37,398 nucleotides of DNA from a virus. The stretch spans positions 1-37,398 of IMG/VR virus record IMGVR_UViG_3300006802_000230. One strand, given 5' to 3'. Positions 12,163 to 20,070 of the stretch are shown here, in pieces. The position numbers were made by a program, and so were the translations under genes. The notes under the pieces were generated by a model. That model worked only from the letters and a program-made list of their open reading frames with translations, searched no databases and was not told the DNA's origin. How positions within the stretch are numbered: the stretch's first letter is position 1; each line of letters starts with the position of its first letter.

Positions 12163-13458
12163 ATGAGCCATATAGTTGAAGTTTTACTTGATAGAAAAAT
12201 TTACGAAGCTAAAGCGGAGGTAATAGAGATACTAGAGACTAATAAAATATCTCCCGATGCCATTCCACAAAGTTTAGTTTTCGATAAAGCAGAGTACCAA
12301 GATAAAGCAACAGTTTTAGAGTGGTCAGCTAATCATGGCTTCCCTAGCGATGAGATTAAGGAAACAGATAATAACTATATCATTCCTATCTTCGATACGA
12401 GTGAATTTATAACTGAGACGCTAAGACCTCTTGAGATTAGACCTAATATAGTTATGGTTGTGGGTATTCTTAGGCCCGTTGAATCTTCTGAAACAATATT
12501 ATTCATTGATGATGAAAAAGAAACTATAAAACCGTTGACCTCTCTTAGAAATTTAGAGGGTATCAAGTTGGAGCAACAAGCTCCGCATATTATTGAGTTA
12601 GCAAAAGTTATAAGTGGGGTTCATCCTGCTTATGGAAAAATTGAAATAACAACGCAGATTTTGAAAAGTTTTGAAAAGAATTTTAGAAGTGGGGCTGTTG
12701 GAATTGATATAAGTATAGATATTGAACACGATCAAGGCGAGGCGGCTGGATGGGTGCGAGATGTTTTTATGTCAAACGATGGGCAGAGGTTGTACGGAGA
12801 AATTCACTGGACGTCTAAGGGGGCAAAGCTACTCTCTAATAAGGCGTACAGGTATTTTTCACCAGAGTACAACCTTAACTGGACTCATCCCCACACTGGA
12901 AAGAGCTACGGGCCAACTTTATTAGGTGGTGGTCTTGTCAATAGACCATTTTTAAAGATGGAAGCCATAGTAACTTTATCAGAACTATCAAAACATAAAA
13001 GCAAAAAGAAGGAGCCTAAAATGGATACGATTGCTTTAAGTGAGCATCAATCAAAGCTTGCTGAAAAAGAAAGAATTATCTCTGAGTTTAAGCTATCAGA
13101 AGAAAAATCAAAAACGATTATGAACAACATGAACGAAGAAAACAAGAAGCTTAGTGAAGAGATTAAAGAGTTAAAAGAAACTCAGAAAAAAGAAAAATGG
13201 ATCGGAGAAGTCGAAACTAAATTTAATAAAAACGAAATTAGCGAAGCGGCTAAAAAGTATTTACTAGATTGTGGCTCTAAAGAAAGCGTGGACGCTTTCA
13301 AACTTATGGAGCTTAATAAAGAGTTAAATACTAAGCCAGCAGGGAAAGATGCTGATCCAACAAAAACAACTGTGACTCTAAGTGATGAAGATGAGGCGTA
13401 TAGAATGAAGCACATGCCTGATATTTCACCTGAAGAGTTTGCAAAGTACAATTCTTAA
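12163..13458 (+). CDS. Prohead protease, Mu gpI-like, with C-terminal scaffold
   Basis: ATG 12163 directly follows the portal stop. Residues about 1-130 form an extra N-terminal domain (SLVFDKAEYQDKATVLEWSA) of uncertain nature. Residues about 140-280 match the Mu I-type protease: VHPAYGKIEITTQILKSFEK, SIDIEHDQGEAAGWV, SNKAYRYFSPEYN and GPTLLGGGLVNRPFLKM. The rest (287-431) is a charged coiled coil (SEEIKELKETQKKEK) typical of a scaffold. It should cleave the scaffold during head maturation. An internal ribosome site before Met287 probably yields the scaffold separately, as Mu gene Z does inside gene I. Confidence 0.9.
   Translation: MSHIVEVLLDRKIYEAKAEVIEILETNKISPDAIPQSLVFDKAEYQDKATVLEWSANHGFPSDEIKETDNNYIIPIFDTSEFITETLRPLEIRPNIVMVVGILRPVESSETILFIDDEKETIKPLTSLRNLEGIKLEQQAPHIIELAKVISGVHPAYGKIEITTQILKSFEKNFRSGAVGIDISIDIEHDQGEAAGWVRDVFMSNDGQRLYGEIHWTSKGAKLLSNKAYRYFSPEYNLNWTHPHTGKSYGPTLLGGGLVNRPFLKMEAIVTLSELSKHKSKKKEPKMDTIALSEHQSKLAEKERIISEFKLSEEKSKTIMNNMNEENKKLSEEIKELKETQKKEKWIGEVETKFNKNEISEAAKKYLLDCGSKESVDAFKLMELNKELNTKPAGKDADPTKTTVTLSDEDEAYRMKHMPDISPEEFAKYNS
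13021..13458 (+). CDS. Internally started scaffold protein (145 aa) nested in the protease gene
   Basis: ATG 13021 is in frame with 12163 and preceded by aagaaggag (13006-13014) at a 6-base distance, one of the best ribosome sites in the module and inside a coding region. The product begins MDTIALSEHQSKLAEKER and is almost entirely coiled coil with a structured C-terminal tail (DEAYRMKHMPDISPEEFAKY). The layout equals the Mu I/Z and lambda C/Nu3 arrangement, in which the scaffold is made in excess over the protease. Confidence 0.75.
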   Translation: MDTIALSEHQSKLAEKERIISEFKLSEEKSKTIMNNMNEENKKLSEEIKELKETQKKEKWIGEVETKFNKNEISEAAKKYLLDCGSKESVDAFKLMELNKELNTKPAGKDADPTKTTVTLSDEDEAYRMKHMPDISPEEFAKYNS

Positions 13459-13473
13459 AAGAGAGGTATTTAA

Positions 13474-14130
13474 ATGACTGCATTAAGTGCAAATGTTGAA
13501 ATTGATAGAAAAGAAGGGGAGCTTATAGCTCATCCTGTTGCCGTAGACATAATCTACAAAGGTGCATTAGTAAAACACAACGCTGCGGGGTTTTTGGCTC
13601 CATGTGCAGCTGAAGCAGGGGCACACTTCGCAGGTGTTGCTTACGAGAAAATTGACAACTCCGCAGGTTCCGCAGGTGATGATGATTGTAGAACTTATAA
13701 GAAAGGACGTTTCTTACTAACTGGTTCTAGTTTCGCACAAGCAGATGTAGGGGAAAAAGTTTACGCTACAGATGATGCAACAATCACGAAAACTTACGCT
13801 GATAATCTTCAATTCGTTGGAGTTATTGATGAGTACGTTAGTGCTACTCAAGTTTGGGTTACGATTGATTCTGCAACTGAGCGAACAGCTGGGGCCTTTG
13901 AGGTTTTCTCTGCCGGAACTTTTACAACTGCTGGTGGTGATACTGACGAAACAATAACAGTAACAGGAATGCTAGCAACTGATGTTGCTATTGTAACCCT
14001 AGCTACGGCTGGTGCCTCGCCTGTAACTGTTATTGATTCAATCGCTGCGGCTGGACAAATTGATGTAGATATGAGTGCAGATCCTTCAACGGATCACGTT
14101 CTTAACTACATGGTACTTAGAAAAAAATAA
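13474..14130 (+). CDS. DUF2190-type capsid decoration or cement protein
   Basis: ATG 13474 has ribosome site agagaggtatt. The first about 140 residues match the DUF2190 pattern: an N-terminal strand, IIYKGALVKHNAAGFLAPCA, GAHFAGVAYEKIDNSAG, CRTYKKGRFLLTG and GEKVYATDDATIT, a beta-sandwich protein that binds the outside of heads between capsomers. A C-terminal extension of about 75 residues (FEVFSAGTFTTAGGD onward) looks like a second beta domain. The position between protease and capsid genes is usual. Confidence 0.82.
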   Translation: MTALSANVEIDRKEGELIAHPVAVDIIYKGALVKHNAAGFLAPCAAEAGAHFAGVAYEKIDNSAGSAGDDDCRTYKKGRFLLTGSSFAQADVGEKVYATDDATITKTYADNLQFVGVIDEYVSATQVWVTIDSATERTAGAFEVFSAGTFTTAGGDTDETITVTGMLATDVAIVTLATAGASPVTVIDSIAAAGQIDVDMSADPSTDHVLNYMVLRKK

Positions 14131-14141
14131 GGAGTTAAATA

Positions 14142-15044
14142 ATGGCATTGGTTAATCCTGTAACATTAGAAAAAGGTCTGCGAGCAGACTTTATGAAAGC
14201 GTATAACAATGGGGAAGATCCTCAAGATGTTATACCTATGATTTTAAAAACTAGTTCAAGTAGTAACAGTGAAAAGTACGGGTGGCTCGGTCAAGCTCCG
14301 CAAATGGTTGAATGGAAAGATGAGCGTAGGCTTAAAGGTCTTAGAGATTTTAGTTACACACTAGAAAACAAAGATTACGAGTCAACAATTGAGGTTGCGA
14401 GAAATACCATCGAAGACGATCAGATGGGGTCAACTCGCGTTCGCATTCAAGATCTTGCAAGAATAGCAAGAGCGCATCCTAGAAAACTTTTCTTTGACGC
14501 CTTAAATGCTGGTGAAACTGAACTAGCTTATGACGGACAAGCATTCTTTTCCGCTTCACATAGTGAAGGGGATTCGGGTACTCAGTCTAACCTAAATAGT
14601 TCTGGATCTGGTACAACTGTTGCACAGATTAAGACTGATTTAGACGCTGCTATTGCTGTAATGAGAAACTACCTCGACGACCGAGGGGAAATTTTTTATG
14701 ACGGTGAAAGAGATTGGTACATTCTGGCTCCACCTGCCCTAGAGGGTAACATGAGAGAGCTTCTTAACGCTTCAATCATCTCCAATACCACCAACACATA
14801 TAAAGGTATTGCGAAGTTGATTACAAGTGGTCGATTAACAGATGCAAACGATTGGTATCTTTTTGATGCAAGTGCAGGGGTAAAGCCTTTCATTTGGCAA
14901 GAAAGAAGAGGGCCGATGTTTGCTTCTCAGGAAGCTAATTCTAGTAATGGTTTTATGAGAAAAAACTACTATTACGGAATTGATGTTAGACGCGCCTTTG
15001 GGTATGGACTTTGGCAAAAAGCTTACAAAATTAAGAACTCATAA
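14142..15044 (+). CDS. Major capsid protein, Mu gpT-like
   Basis: ATG 14142 follows aaggagttaaata. The 300-residue protein matches Mu gpT-type capsid proteins: LEKGLRADFMKAYNNGE, YGWLGQAPQMVEWKDERRL, FSYTLENKDYESTIEVARNT, IEDDQMG, GQAFFSASH, and near the end RRGPMFASQE. This is an HK97-fold subunit forming the icosahedral shell. The gene is followed by a strong hairpin terminator (15060-15088), which would allow higher expression of capsid than of the downstream genes. Confidence 0.93.
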   Translation: MALVNPVTLEKGLRADFMKAYNNGEDPQDVIPMILKTSSSSNSEKYGWLGQAPQMVEWKDERRLKGLRDFSYTLENKDYESTIEVARNTIEDDQMGSTRVRIQDLARIARAHPRKLFFDALNAGETELAYDGQAFFSASHSEGDSGTQSNLNSSGSGTTVAQIKTDLDAAIAVMRNYLDDRGEIFYDGERDWYILAPPALEGNMRELLNASIISNTTNTYKGIAKLITSGRLTDANDWYLFDASAGVKPFIWQERRGPMFASQEANSSNGFMRKNYYYGIDVRRAFGYGLWQKAYKIKNS

Positions 15045-15059
15045 GAGTTAGAATTTTTA

Positions 15060-15088
15060 GGGAGGGTTTAAAAAGCCCTCCCATTTTT
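15060..15088 (+). terminator. Rho-independent terminator or attenuator after the capsid gene
   Basis: GGGAGGG (15060-15066) pairs perfectly with CCCTCCC (15076-15082) around a 9-nt loop, then ATTTTT. It stands 16 bp past the capsid stop and 15 bp before the next ATG, so it must be leaky or passed by antitermination for downstream genes to be expressed from the same promoter. Confidence 0.85.
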
Positions 15089-15102
15089 AAGGAGAAGAAA
15101 AA

Positions 15103-15498
15103 ATGGAACTAGAGCTAAAACTTAGAAAATTTCATCCCAACAAGAAGATGAATTTTTTGAAACATGAAATAACAATCCAATTTAAAAAGATTGAACTCTC
15201 TGAAAAGGAGTTAGAGATATTTAAAAAGTCTAAAGAATGCCAAGCGTGGTTTATAACCAAAGAAGAATTTTTAAAAACAACAGAAGTTAAATCCACTAAA
15301 GCTTATGACGTTTCAATCGTAGAAAAAGAAGCAGGGATAACTATAGCTGAGCTTAAAGAAAGAAAAGAAGCACTAGAGGCGAAAGAAAAAGAATGCGAAG
15401 AACGCATGAAAAATATCGCTGAAAAAGAAAAAGAGCTTTTAAAGGTTGATGAGGAATTGACTAGAGCTAGTAAGTCAAGAGCTAGAAAGGTTAAGTAA
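15103..15498 (+). CDS. Head-module protein with C-terminal coiled coil (131 aa)
   Basis: ATG 15103 follows aaggagaagaaaa. The first half (MELELKLRKFHPNKKM, IQFKKIELSEKELEIFKKSK, CQAWFITKEEF) resembles in layout the small protein after gpT in Mu-like phages (Mu gp35 position). The second half (70-131) is a long coiled coil with Arg/Lys at the end. It probably acts in head completion, but family membership is a guess from position and pattern. It overlaps the next ATG by 1 bp (TAATG). Confidence 0.7.
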   Translation: MELELKLRKFHPNKKMNFLKHEITIQFKKIELSEKELEIFKKSKECQAWFITKEEFLKTTEVKSTKAYDVSIVEKEAGITIAELKERKEALEAKEKECEERMKNIAEKEKELLKVDEELTRASKSRARKVK

Positions 15499-15761
15499 TG
15501 GGGGGAGGACTCACCGACGAAAAACTTCTTTACACTCAGCGAGGGGCTAAGGTTTATCTCAACACGAATGGGGGGGAAGTAAGTCTTTTTGGTATGCATC
15601 CAGAAGCGGACGCTATAGATGGTGAGCAACCAAGTGATACAGTTCGGATTTATAAATTTTATAAAGACGGCATTGGGGGAACCCTGCTTAGAACTGTAAC
15701 AGTTACTTATACGGATTCTACAAGAGATGATATTGACAGTGTAACAGCAGTGGAGGCGTAA
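15498..15761 (+). CDS. Small structural-module protein, unknown (87 aa)
   Basis: ATG 15498 overlaps the previous stop. The product has a Gly-rich start (MGGGLTDEKLLYTQRGAKVY) and a beta-rich body (RIYKFYKDGIGGTLLRTVTV). No family was recognised. Its place between the capsid and the fibre-like gene suggests a virion component or a chaperone. It ends two bases before the next GTG start. Confidence 0.65.
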   Translation: MGGGLTDEKLLYTQRGAKVYLNTNGGEVSLFGMHPEADAIDGEQPSDTVRIYKFYKDGIGGTLLRTVTVTYTDSTRDDIDSVTAVEA

Positions 15762-15763
15762 GG

Positions 15764-16492
15764 GTGGGGCTTGATCTTAATCCTATAACTGGAAACCTTG
15801 ATCTTGTATCTAAAGATGTAAGGGGCCCATTAAGTCCTAGTGATAGGGCTGATAATACCATTGCTCGATGGGACGGCGTAACAGGGAAGCTACTTAAAGA
15901 TAGTGCTGGCGTATCCCCTGCAACGAATGGCTTTTTTTGCAGTGACAGTTATAGTCTTACGGTAAATTCCTTACCTACAGTCACGAGTGGGACGGGGGAA
16001 AATGTAAATCACTTGTTCACCACAGGGCTAACCCCAAGTGGAGCTATAACCAACGCAGAATATAAAAACGTAAGCTACCTATTACAATTCAATCTCTCTA
16101 GTGATTGGACAAGCACAGCAGGACAATCCAGTGTAAACTTACAGACCGTCACACAACACCTAGCAAGTGGGAACATCACAGGTGGAGTTATTGGAAATAT
16201 TAATTTCTTACAGTCTTTGAGTTCGGGTAATTTAGATTTTTTCTATGGGAATTTTTCGGGGCTGATACTTTTCGGTTCAAGTGTGGTGAGCGATTACACT
16301 GGATTCATAGCCAGAATGATTGACGCTGGTAGTGGAAGCGTCACGGAATTTTATGGGTTTCGTGTTCCAGTGGGTGGGGCATCGGCTACCTCAGTGAATA
16401 GGGGCATCTCCATAGAGGAACCTCTATGTAGTAATTATATGGCTGGTAATTGTCAGGTAGGACAAGATCTTCAAATTGATGGGCAGTATTAA
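15764..16492 (+). CDS. Head fibre or decoration-like protein, N-terminal part (242 aa, ends at an in-frame TAA)
   Basis: GTG 15764 follows gtggaggcgtaag. The N-terminus (LDLNPITGNLDLVSKD, then NTIARWDGVTGKLLKDS) is the attachment motif often found at the start of phage fibre and baseplate-associated proteins. The body is Ser/Thr/Gly-rich and beta-like. It stops at TAA 16490-16492, but the same frame continues with matching character up to 16802, so this is probably the N-terminal two thirds of a 346-residue protein. See the separate entry for the C-terminal piece. Confidence 0.75.
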   Translation: MGLDLNPITGNLDLVSKDVRGPLSPSDRADNTIARWDGVTGKLLKDSAGVSPATNGFFCSDSYSLTVNSLPTVTSGTGENVNHLFTTGLTPSGAITNAEYKNVSYLLQFNLSSDWTSTAGQSSVNLQTVTQHLASGNITGGVIGNINFLQSLSSGNLDFFYGNFSGLILFGSSVVSDYTGFIARMIDAGSGSVTEFYGFRVPVGGASATSVNRGISIEEPLCSNYMAGNCQVGQDLQIDGQY

Positions 16493-16804
16493 ACACCGAA
16501 AACCGCTTTAACTTTTGGAGCTACAACTAATTGGGATCTAGACGGTAACCAATCCGCAGAATTAACTTTAACAGGAAATACAATTCTTGCTTCCCCTAGT
16601 AACGGAGTGAGTGGCGCAAATTATACCCTTAAGATTGCGCAAGATGGGACAGGGGGGCACACTGTTACTTGGAATGCAATCTATAAGTTTGCAGGGGGCA
16701 CGGCTCCCACTGTCTCAGTAGGGGCAGGCGCGGTAGATGTTTTTAGATTTTTATATGATGGCACTAATTATTTATGTGTATCTCAACAACAGGATATAAG
16801 ATAA
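16493..16804 (+). pseudogene. C-terminal third of the fibre-like protein, separated by one in-frame TAA
   Basis: Directly after the TAA the same frame reads TPKTALTFGATTNWDLDGNQ, then SAELTLTGNTILASPSNGV and a well-known phage structural domain: NYTLKIAQDGTGGHTVTWN, GGTAPTVSVGAGAVDVF and FLYDGTNYLCV. The first 38 codons after the stop already belong to the domain (its usual D-L-x-x-N-x-x-x-L-T-L-T-G-N strand), so the GTG at 16607 is not a natural start. Options are a nonsense mutation, a sequencing error, or readthrough. It ends at TAA 16802-16804, overlapping the next ATG. Confidence 0.7.
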
Positions 16805-17145
16805 TGAGTTTTGATTTAGCAAAATTTCTAGCACTTATTACAGGAGCTAAACGGCTTTCTAAAAATGAGTCTTCAAAAATGAATTACGATAACTATGAGG
16901 CTAGAAAAGACATCTCTAGTCACAACTTACTATGTAGTGAGGCCAGATTTAACGTAAACCATGCAAAGATGTATTTAAACGGCGAACTCACTAAGGAAAC
17001 TTTAATAGTTATCTTCAGAGGTAGGGAGTTACACCGAACCCATGATGTAAACGAGATCAATCAGATATTGGAAAAAATAAATCTAGCAACAGAAATAAAT
17101 CCCTGTGACCTAGTAGATATAGAACAGGAGTTTGATAACTTATGA
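16804..17145 (+). CDS. Hypothetical head-module protein (113 aa)
   Basis: Start placed at ATG 16804, which overlaps the upstream stop (TAATG) and follows caggatataag; a longer version from 16774 lacks a ribosome site. The 113-residue protein is helical and charged with no recognised domain (MSFDLAKFLALITGAKRLSK, later LIVIFRGRELHRTHDVNEIN). It overlaps the next gene by 4 bp (ATGA). It may be a small virion or assembly factor. Confidence 0.65.
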   Translation: MSFDLAKFLALITGAKRLSKNESSKMNYDNYEARKDISSHNLLCSEARFNVNHAKMYLNGELTKETLIVIFRGRELHRTHDVNEINQILEKINLATEINPCDLVDIEQEFDNL

Positions 17146-17381
17146 GCATGAAAAGATTTTTAGATAAATTAGTTATGGCAGGGCTTACAAGCATCTTTGC
17201 AGGTGTAATGGTTTATGCAGGGGTTAGCTTTATGGGTAGTAAGCACGAGGAAGCCATGCGGAAAATTCACTATAATGAAATGAGAATTAATACGATAGTT
17301 GAAAAAATGTCAACCATGACAACGTATATGCAAAATATCCATGACTATATAATTTTTAATAAAAAACCAAAGGATAAATAA
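17142..17381 (+). CDS. Small single-pass membrane protein (79 aa)
   Basis: ATG 17142 overlaps the previous stop. Residues about 10-32 (LVMAGLTSIFAGVMVYAGVS) form one transmembrane helix, followed by a polar, probably coiled-coil part (KHEEAMRKIHYNEMRINTIV). The topology (short basic N-terminus, one membrane helix, soluble coil) is that of inner-membrane spanins and of some holin-like or tail-associated proteins. Its place inside the head-connector genes is odd for a lysis gene. Function unresolved. Confidence 0.65.
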   Translation: MSMKRFLDKLVMAGLTSIFAGVMVYAGVSFMGSKHEEAMRKIHYNEMRINTIVEKMSTMTTYMQNIHDYIIFNKKPKDK

Positions 17382-17857
17382 TGGCCTACACAACTAGCTC
17401 AAAAGTAAGTTCGATGTTTAGGGATATAACTTTTGACAGTGATTCAAACACTGCGATAACAACAAGTGAGGTTGAAGATCTTATCACTGAGATTGATGGT
17501 GAGATTGATTCACAGCTTTACCCTTTTTACGTTGTACCTATAACAGGGGCAGAAGCTCTTAAGGTTGTCGGGCTTATCTCGAAGTTAAAAGTTACTCATA
17601 TAGTTAAAACTATCTTAGAACAAAATGAACAAGTTTCATCACTGAAGCAAGACGTACAAAGCGGTAACCTTGAGGCGAGAGCGCAGAAACTTTTAGATGA
17701 TTTAATCCCCATTAAAGATAAGCGGGGCAACCTATGCGCAGCTAAAAAAGTCTTAACCGATGCAACAGCGAAGGAAGTGCCACCTTCAGGAGGGGCGAGG
17801 TTCAAATCTTCAAGTAACGCTGATCCTGTTTTTCAAAAAGGGGTTGACACTTGGTAG
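17381..17857 (+). CDS. Head-tail connector protein, DUF1320 / Mu gp36-like
   Basis: ATG 17381 overlaps the previous stop (TAATG). The 158-residue protein has the arrangement of connector subunits: a start with TTSSKVSSMFRDI, then SEVEDLITEIDGEIDSQLYP (a helix that lines up with the tube-forming helices), and GLISKLKVTHIVKTILE. In Mu-like genomes a DUF1320 protein follows the capsid region and precedes gpG, as here. It would form a ring between portal and tail. Confidence 0.72.
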   Translation: MAYTTSSKVSSMFRDITFDSDSNTAITTSEVEDLITEIDGEIDSQLYPFYVVPITGAEALKVVGLISKLKVTHIVKTILEQNEQVSSLKQDVQSGNLEARAQKLLDDLIPIKDKRGNLCAAKKVLTDATAKEVPPSGGARFKSSSNADPVFQKGVDTW

Positions 17858-18462
17858 GGAACACTACAGATCCATTTGAATTTTCTATACAGAATGAGAA
17901 AGCTTTCAAAAAGGCATTAACTCTTCTAAGTAAAAAATCAAGTGATTTTAGGATACCGTTTAAGCTTATTTCTGTTGATTGGTATAAATCAAATAGAAAA
18001 ATATTTACTTTAAAGAGTGAAGGGCTTTATCAGAAATTGGCTCCTGCTACAGGGATAGATGGGAACCCGACCACAACAAGTAACTACGAAAAAACAAAGG
18101 CGAAAAAATTAGGTTTTGCTTATCCGATCTTTAGAGGGAAGACAAGGAGACTTGAAAAATCTCTTAGAACTCCAAGCGCAGAGGGTGCAGTTCTTTTCGT
18201 GGGGAGAAGTGAATTAAATATGGGTTCTTCTATTGAGTATTTGAAGTATCATCAAGGGGATGGAGCAAGAAAGAAAATACCTAGAAGAGATTTAGTTTTT
18301 ATTGACGGTGGCCCTGCTGATAGGGCGAGGGATGCGTCGATTGCTGGAAGGCGTGAGAGATGGACAAGAATTATTTTTACACATGTTAAGCAACTTATAA
18401 CCGAGAGCAACGATGTTACTTTCGGCGGACTAGGGCTTGATCCTAGAAGGCTAGGGAAATAA
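17851..18462 (+). CDS. Virion morphogenesis protein, Mu gpG-like
   Basis: TTG 17851 overlaps the end of the connector gene; aaaagggg lies upstream. The 203-residue protein matches the phage virion morphogenesis family (tail completion): a central FPIFRGKTRRL-type loop (FAYPIFRGKTRRLEKSLRT), then SSIEYLKYHQGDGARKKIPR, the pattern of the conserved G-x-x-x-x-Y-A-x-x-H-Q-x-G-x-x-x-x-x-P-x-R core. It probably joins the tail to the head or closes the neck. Confidence 0.78.
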   Translation: MVGNTTDPFEFSIQNEKAFKKALTLLSKKSSDFRIPFKLISVDWYKSNRKIFTLKSEGLYQKLAPATGIDGNPTTTSNYEKTKAKKLGFAYPIFRGKTRRLEKSLRTPSAEGAVLFVGRSELNMGSSIEYLKYHQGDGARKKIPRRDLVFIDGGPADRARDASIAGRRERWTRIIFTHVKQLITESNDVTFGGLGLDPRRLGK

Positions 18463-18463
18463 A

Positions 18464-18961
18464 ATGGCATTATATGACTTAGAAAGTTTGATGGATGATG
18501 TAAGAACGCTTTATCAAACGAAACTTAATGATGAGATAACGGCGATTAATACAGAAAAAAGCGCAGTAAGTGGGGACGTTGAATTTATGTCAACACTAAC
18601 CACAGATGACTATTTTAATTTATATCTAACCAATAAGGTTATTAATAAGAAATTATTTATCTTGGTTGGGATAGAACGAGAAGAAAGTCCAAGTGAAATA
18701 ATGGAGGAAAATTTCATTCGTCAAGAGGCTGTGAGCATTCAAATATTCATGCCACTGACTAACCAAAATTTAGAAAAATTATGGAGAAAATTATTACGTT
18801 ATTCAAGAGCCATTGAGAGCGTTTCCCTAAAAAACTTTGATTCTATTCAGGGTTATGGGAAACTCAAAACTGACCGCCTCACACCTAGCAGTTTTGATTT
18901 TAATGGCAAGGAATATCTTACCGCTGGGGTAGTGGTTAAATCCTCTATTTCGGTAAGATAA
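18464..18961 (+). CDS. Probable tail terminator or neck protein (165 aa)
   Basis: ATG 18464 starts 1 bp after the previous stop. The protein has a long N-terminal helix (DDVRTLYQTKLNDEITAINT) and a central alternating beta sheet (LFILVGIEREESPSEIMEEN) with QIFMPLTNQNLEKLW, the general layout of tail terminator proteins. Position between gpG-like and tail-tube genes fits that role. No decisive motif is present, so the call rests on gene order. Confidence 0.55.
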   Translation: MALYDLESLMDDVRTLYQTKLNDEITAINTEKSAVSGDVEFMSTLTTDDYFNLYLTNKVINKKLFILVGIEREESPSEIMEENFIRQEAVSIQIFMPLTNQNLEKLWRKLLRYSRAIESVSLKNFDSIQGYGKLKTDRLTPSSFDFNGKEYLTAGVVVKSSISVR

Positions 18962-18974
18962 AAAAGGAGTTTTC

Positions 18975-19172
18975 ATGTCAAAAGACTTTGAAAATTTTAA
19001 AACAACAAAGCACACGAAAGCGAAAGAGGAAAGTTTCACAATTAAGAAAGCCCTTAAAGATCACTTAATCGTTCAAAACGATTACCGCCTTGTGATTAAA
19101 AAAGGTGAGTCTTATGAAAAGATACCTGTGAAATTTAAAAGCTCTTTAATCGCTGAAGGTGTTATCAATTAG
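18975..19172 (+). CDS. Small basic protein before the tail tube gene (65 aa)
   Basis: ATG 18975 follows aaaaaggagttttc, a strong site. The product is Lys-rich (MSKDFENFKTTKHTKAKEES, then KKGESYEKIPVKFKSSLIAE), with a central strand LIVQNDYRLVIKKGE. Small proteins of this kind often stand between terminator and tube genes in Mu-like and siphoviral genomes, but the role is unknown. Confidence 0.65.
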   Translation: MSKDFENFKTTKHTKAKEESFTIKKALKDHLIVQNDYRLVIKKGESYEKIPVKFKSSLIAEGVIN

Positions 19173-19183
19173 GAGAATGAAAA

Positions 19184-20068
19184 ATGGCATTAAGTGAAAA
19201 TAGAATTATATTCGGGATTCATTCAATTACGCCTTATCAAAGAGCTGATAGAATGCCTTACGGAGCAATGAAGGTTATCGGAGGGGGAACTCTCTCACTC
19301 TCTGCTGAATTTGAAGACCTCTTTGGAGGCTCTAATAAGTTTGCATGGGCGAGTGAAGCTAAAACAATTTCCTCAGAATTTACTGCAAGTGTAAAAGCTC
19401 TACCTGACTTTTTATTTGAAGTTTTTCTTGGGGCTTGTGTTGCTACAACTTCAACTGCTAACGGCTCTGTAACTGAAGCACTAACGAATGCTAAGGGCAC
19501 GTCCGTACTAAGTGCTACCACAGGGATAGCTACGGCGACGGTTAAATCTGGTAGCGAAGATGATGTAAAGGACGGCATTTACGTTGTAAAAGCTGCTTCG
19601 ACAACTACAGTTGACGTTTATATTCTAAGTGATATTCAGTTCACTCGTGGAACAGATATCTCTTACGAAAACGATGCGCTCAAAGTAACTTCTTCAGCTC
19701 TTACGATCACTACAAGTACAGCTGTTACAATTCCTAACACAGGAATTGAGCTGACTGGTGGATCTGGAACTATTGGAATGACTGCGGATGATACAGCTTA
19801 CTTTAAAGTATCAAGCAATCACGAAGGCGTTTCTACGATTACGATTGGTGAGAGTACGGCAACTTTCCCAGAGCATGGGCAAGCTTGTTACGCTGCTAAA
19901 AGAAGTAATGGAGATCTTTTTGAGATTGATATTCTTAAAGCGGTGGGGAGTGGTTTTCCGATTGGATTAGAAGAAACAGTATTTAGCATCCCAGAGCTTA
20001 CAACTAAACTTTTGTATGATTCTGTTGCAAACGCTGTTGCGAAAATTAGAGCTACGAAAGCGGCTTAA
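19184..20068 (+). CDS. Major tail tube protein
   Basis: ATG 19184 follows taggagaatgaaaa. The 294-residue protein begins MALSENRIIFGIHSITPYQR, with a GTLSLSAEFEDLFGGSNKFA region and a Thr/Ser-rich beta body. N-terminal phrases such as PYGAMKVIGG and SSEFTASVKALPDFLFEVFL match uncharacterised tail tube proteins of siphoviruses. An inserted domain (about 100-200, threonine-rich) is probably surface exposed. It is followed directly by a strong terminator and precedes the tail chaperone, as tube genes usually do. Confidence 0.8.
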   Translation: MALSENRIIFGIHSITPYQRADRMPYGAMKVIGGGTLSLSAEFEDLFGGSNKFAWASEAKTISSEFTASVKALPDFLFEVFLGACVATTSTANGSVTEALTNAKGTSVLSATTGIATATVKSGSEDDVKDGIYVVKAASTTTVDVYILSDIQFTRGTDISYENDALKVTSSALTITTSTAVTIPNTGIELTGGSGTIGMTADDTAYFKVSSNHEGVSTITIGESTATFPEHGQACYAAKRSNGDLFEIDILKAVGSGFPIGLEETVFSIPELTTKLLYDSVANAVAKIRATKAA

Positions 20069-20070
20069 TT

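Noticed and set aside
16607-16804. Independent small gene starting at GTG 16607
   Set aside because: The start lies inside a structural domain whose first strands are encoded upstream in the same frame, right after the TAA; no good ribosome site.
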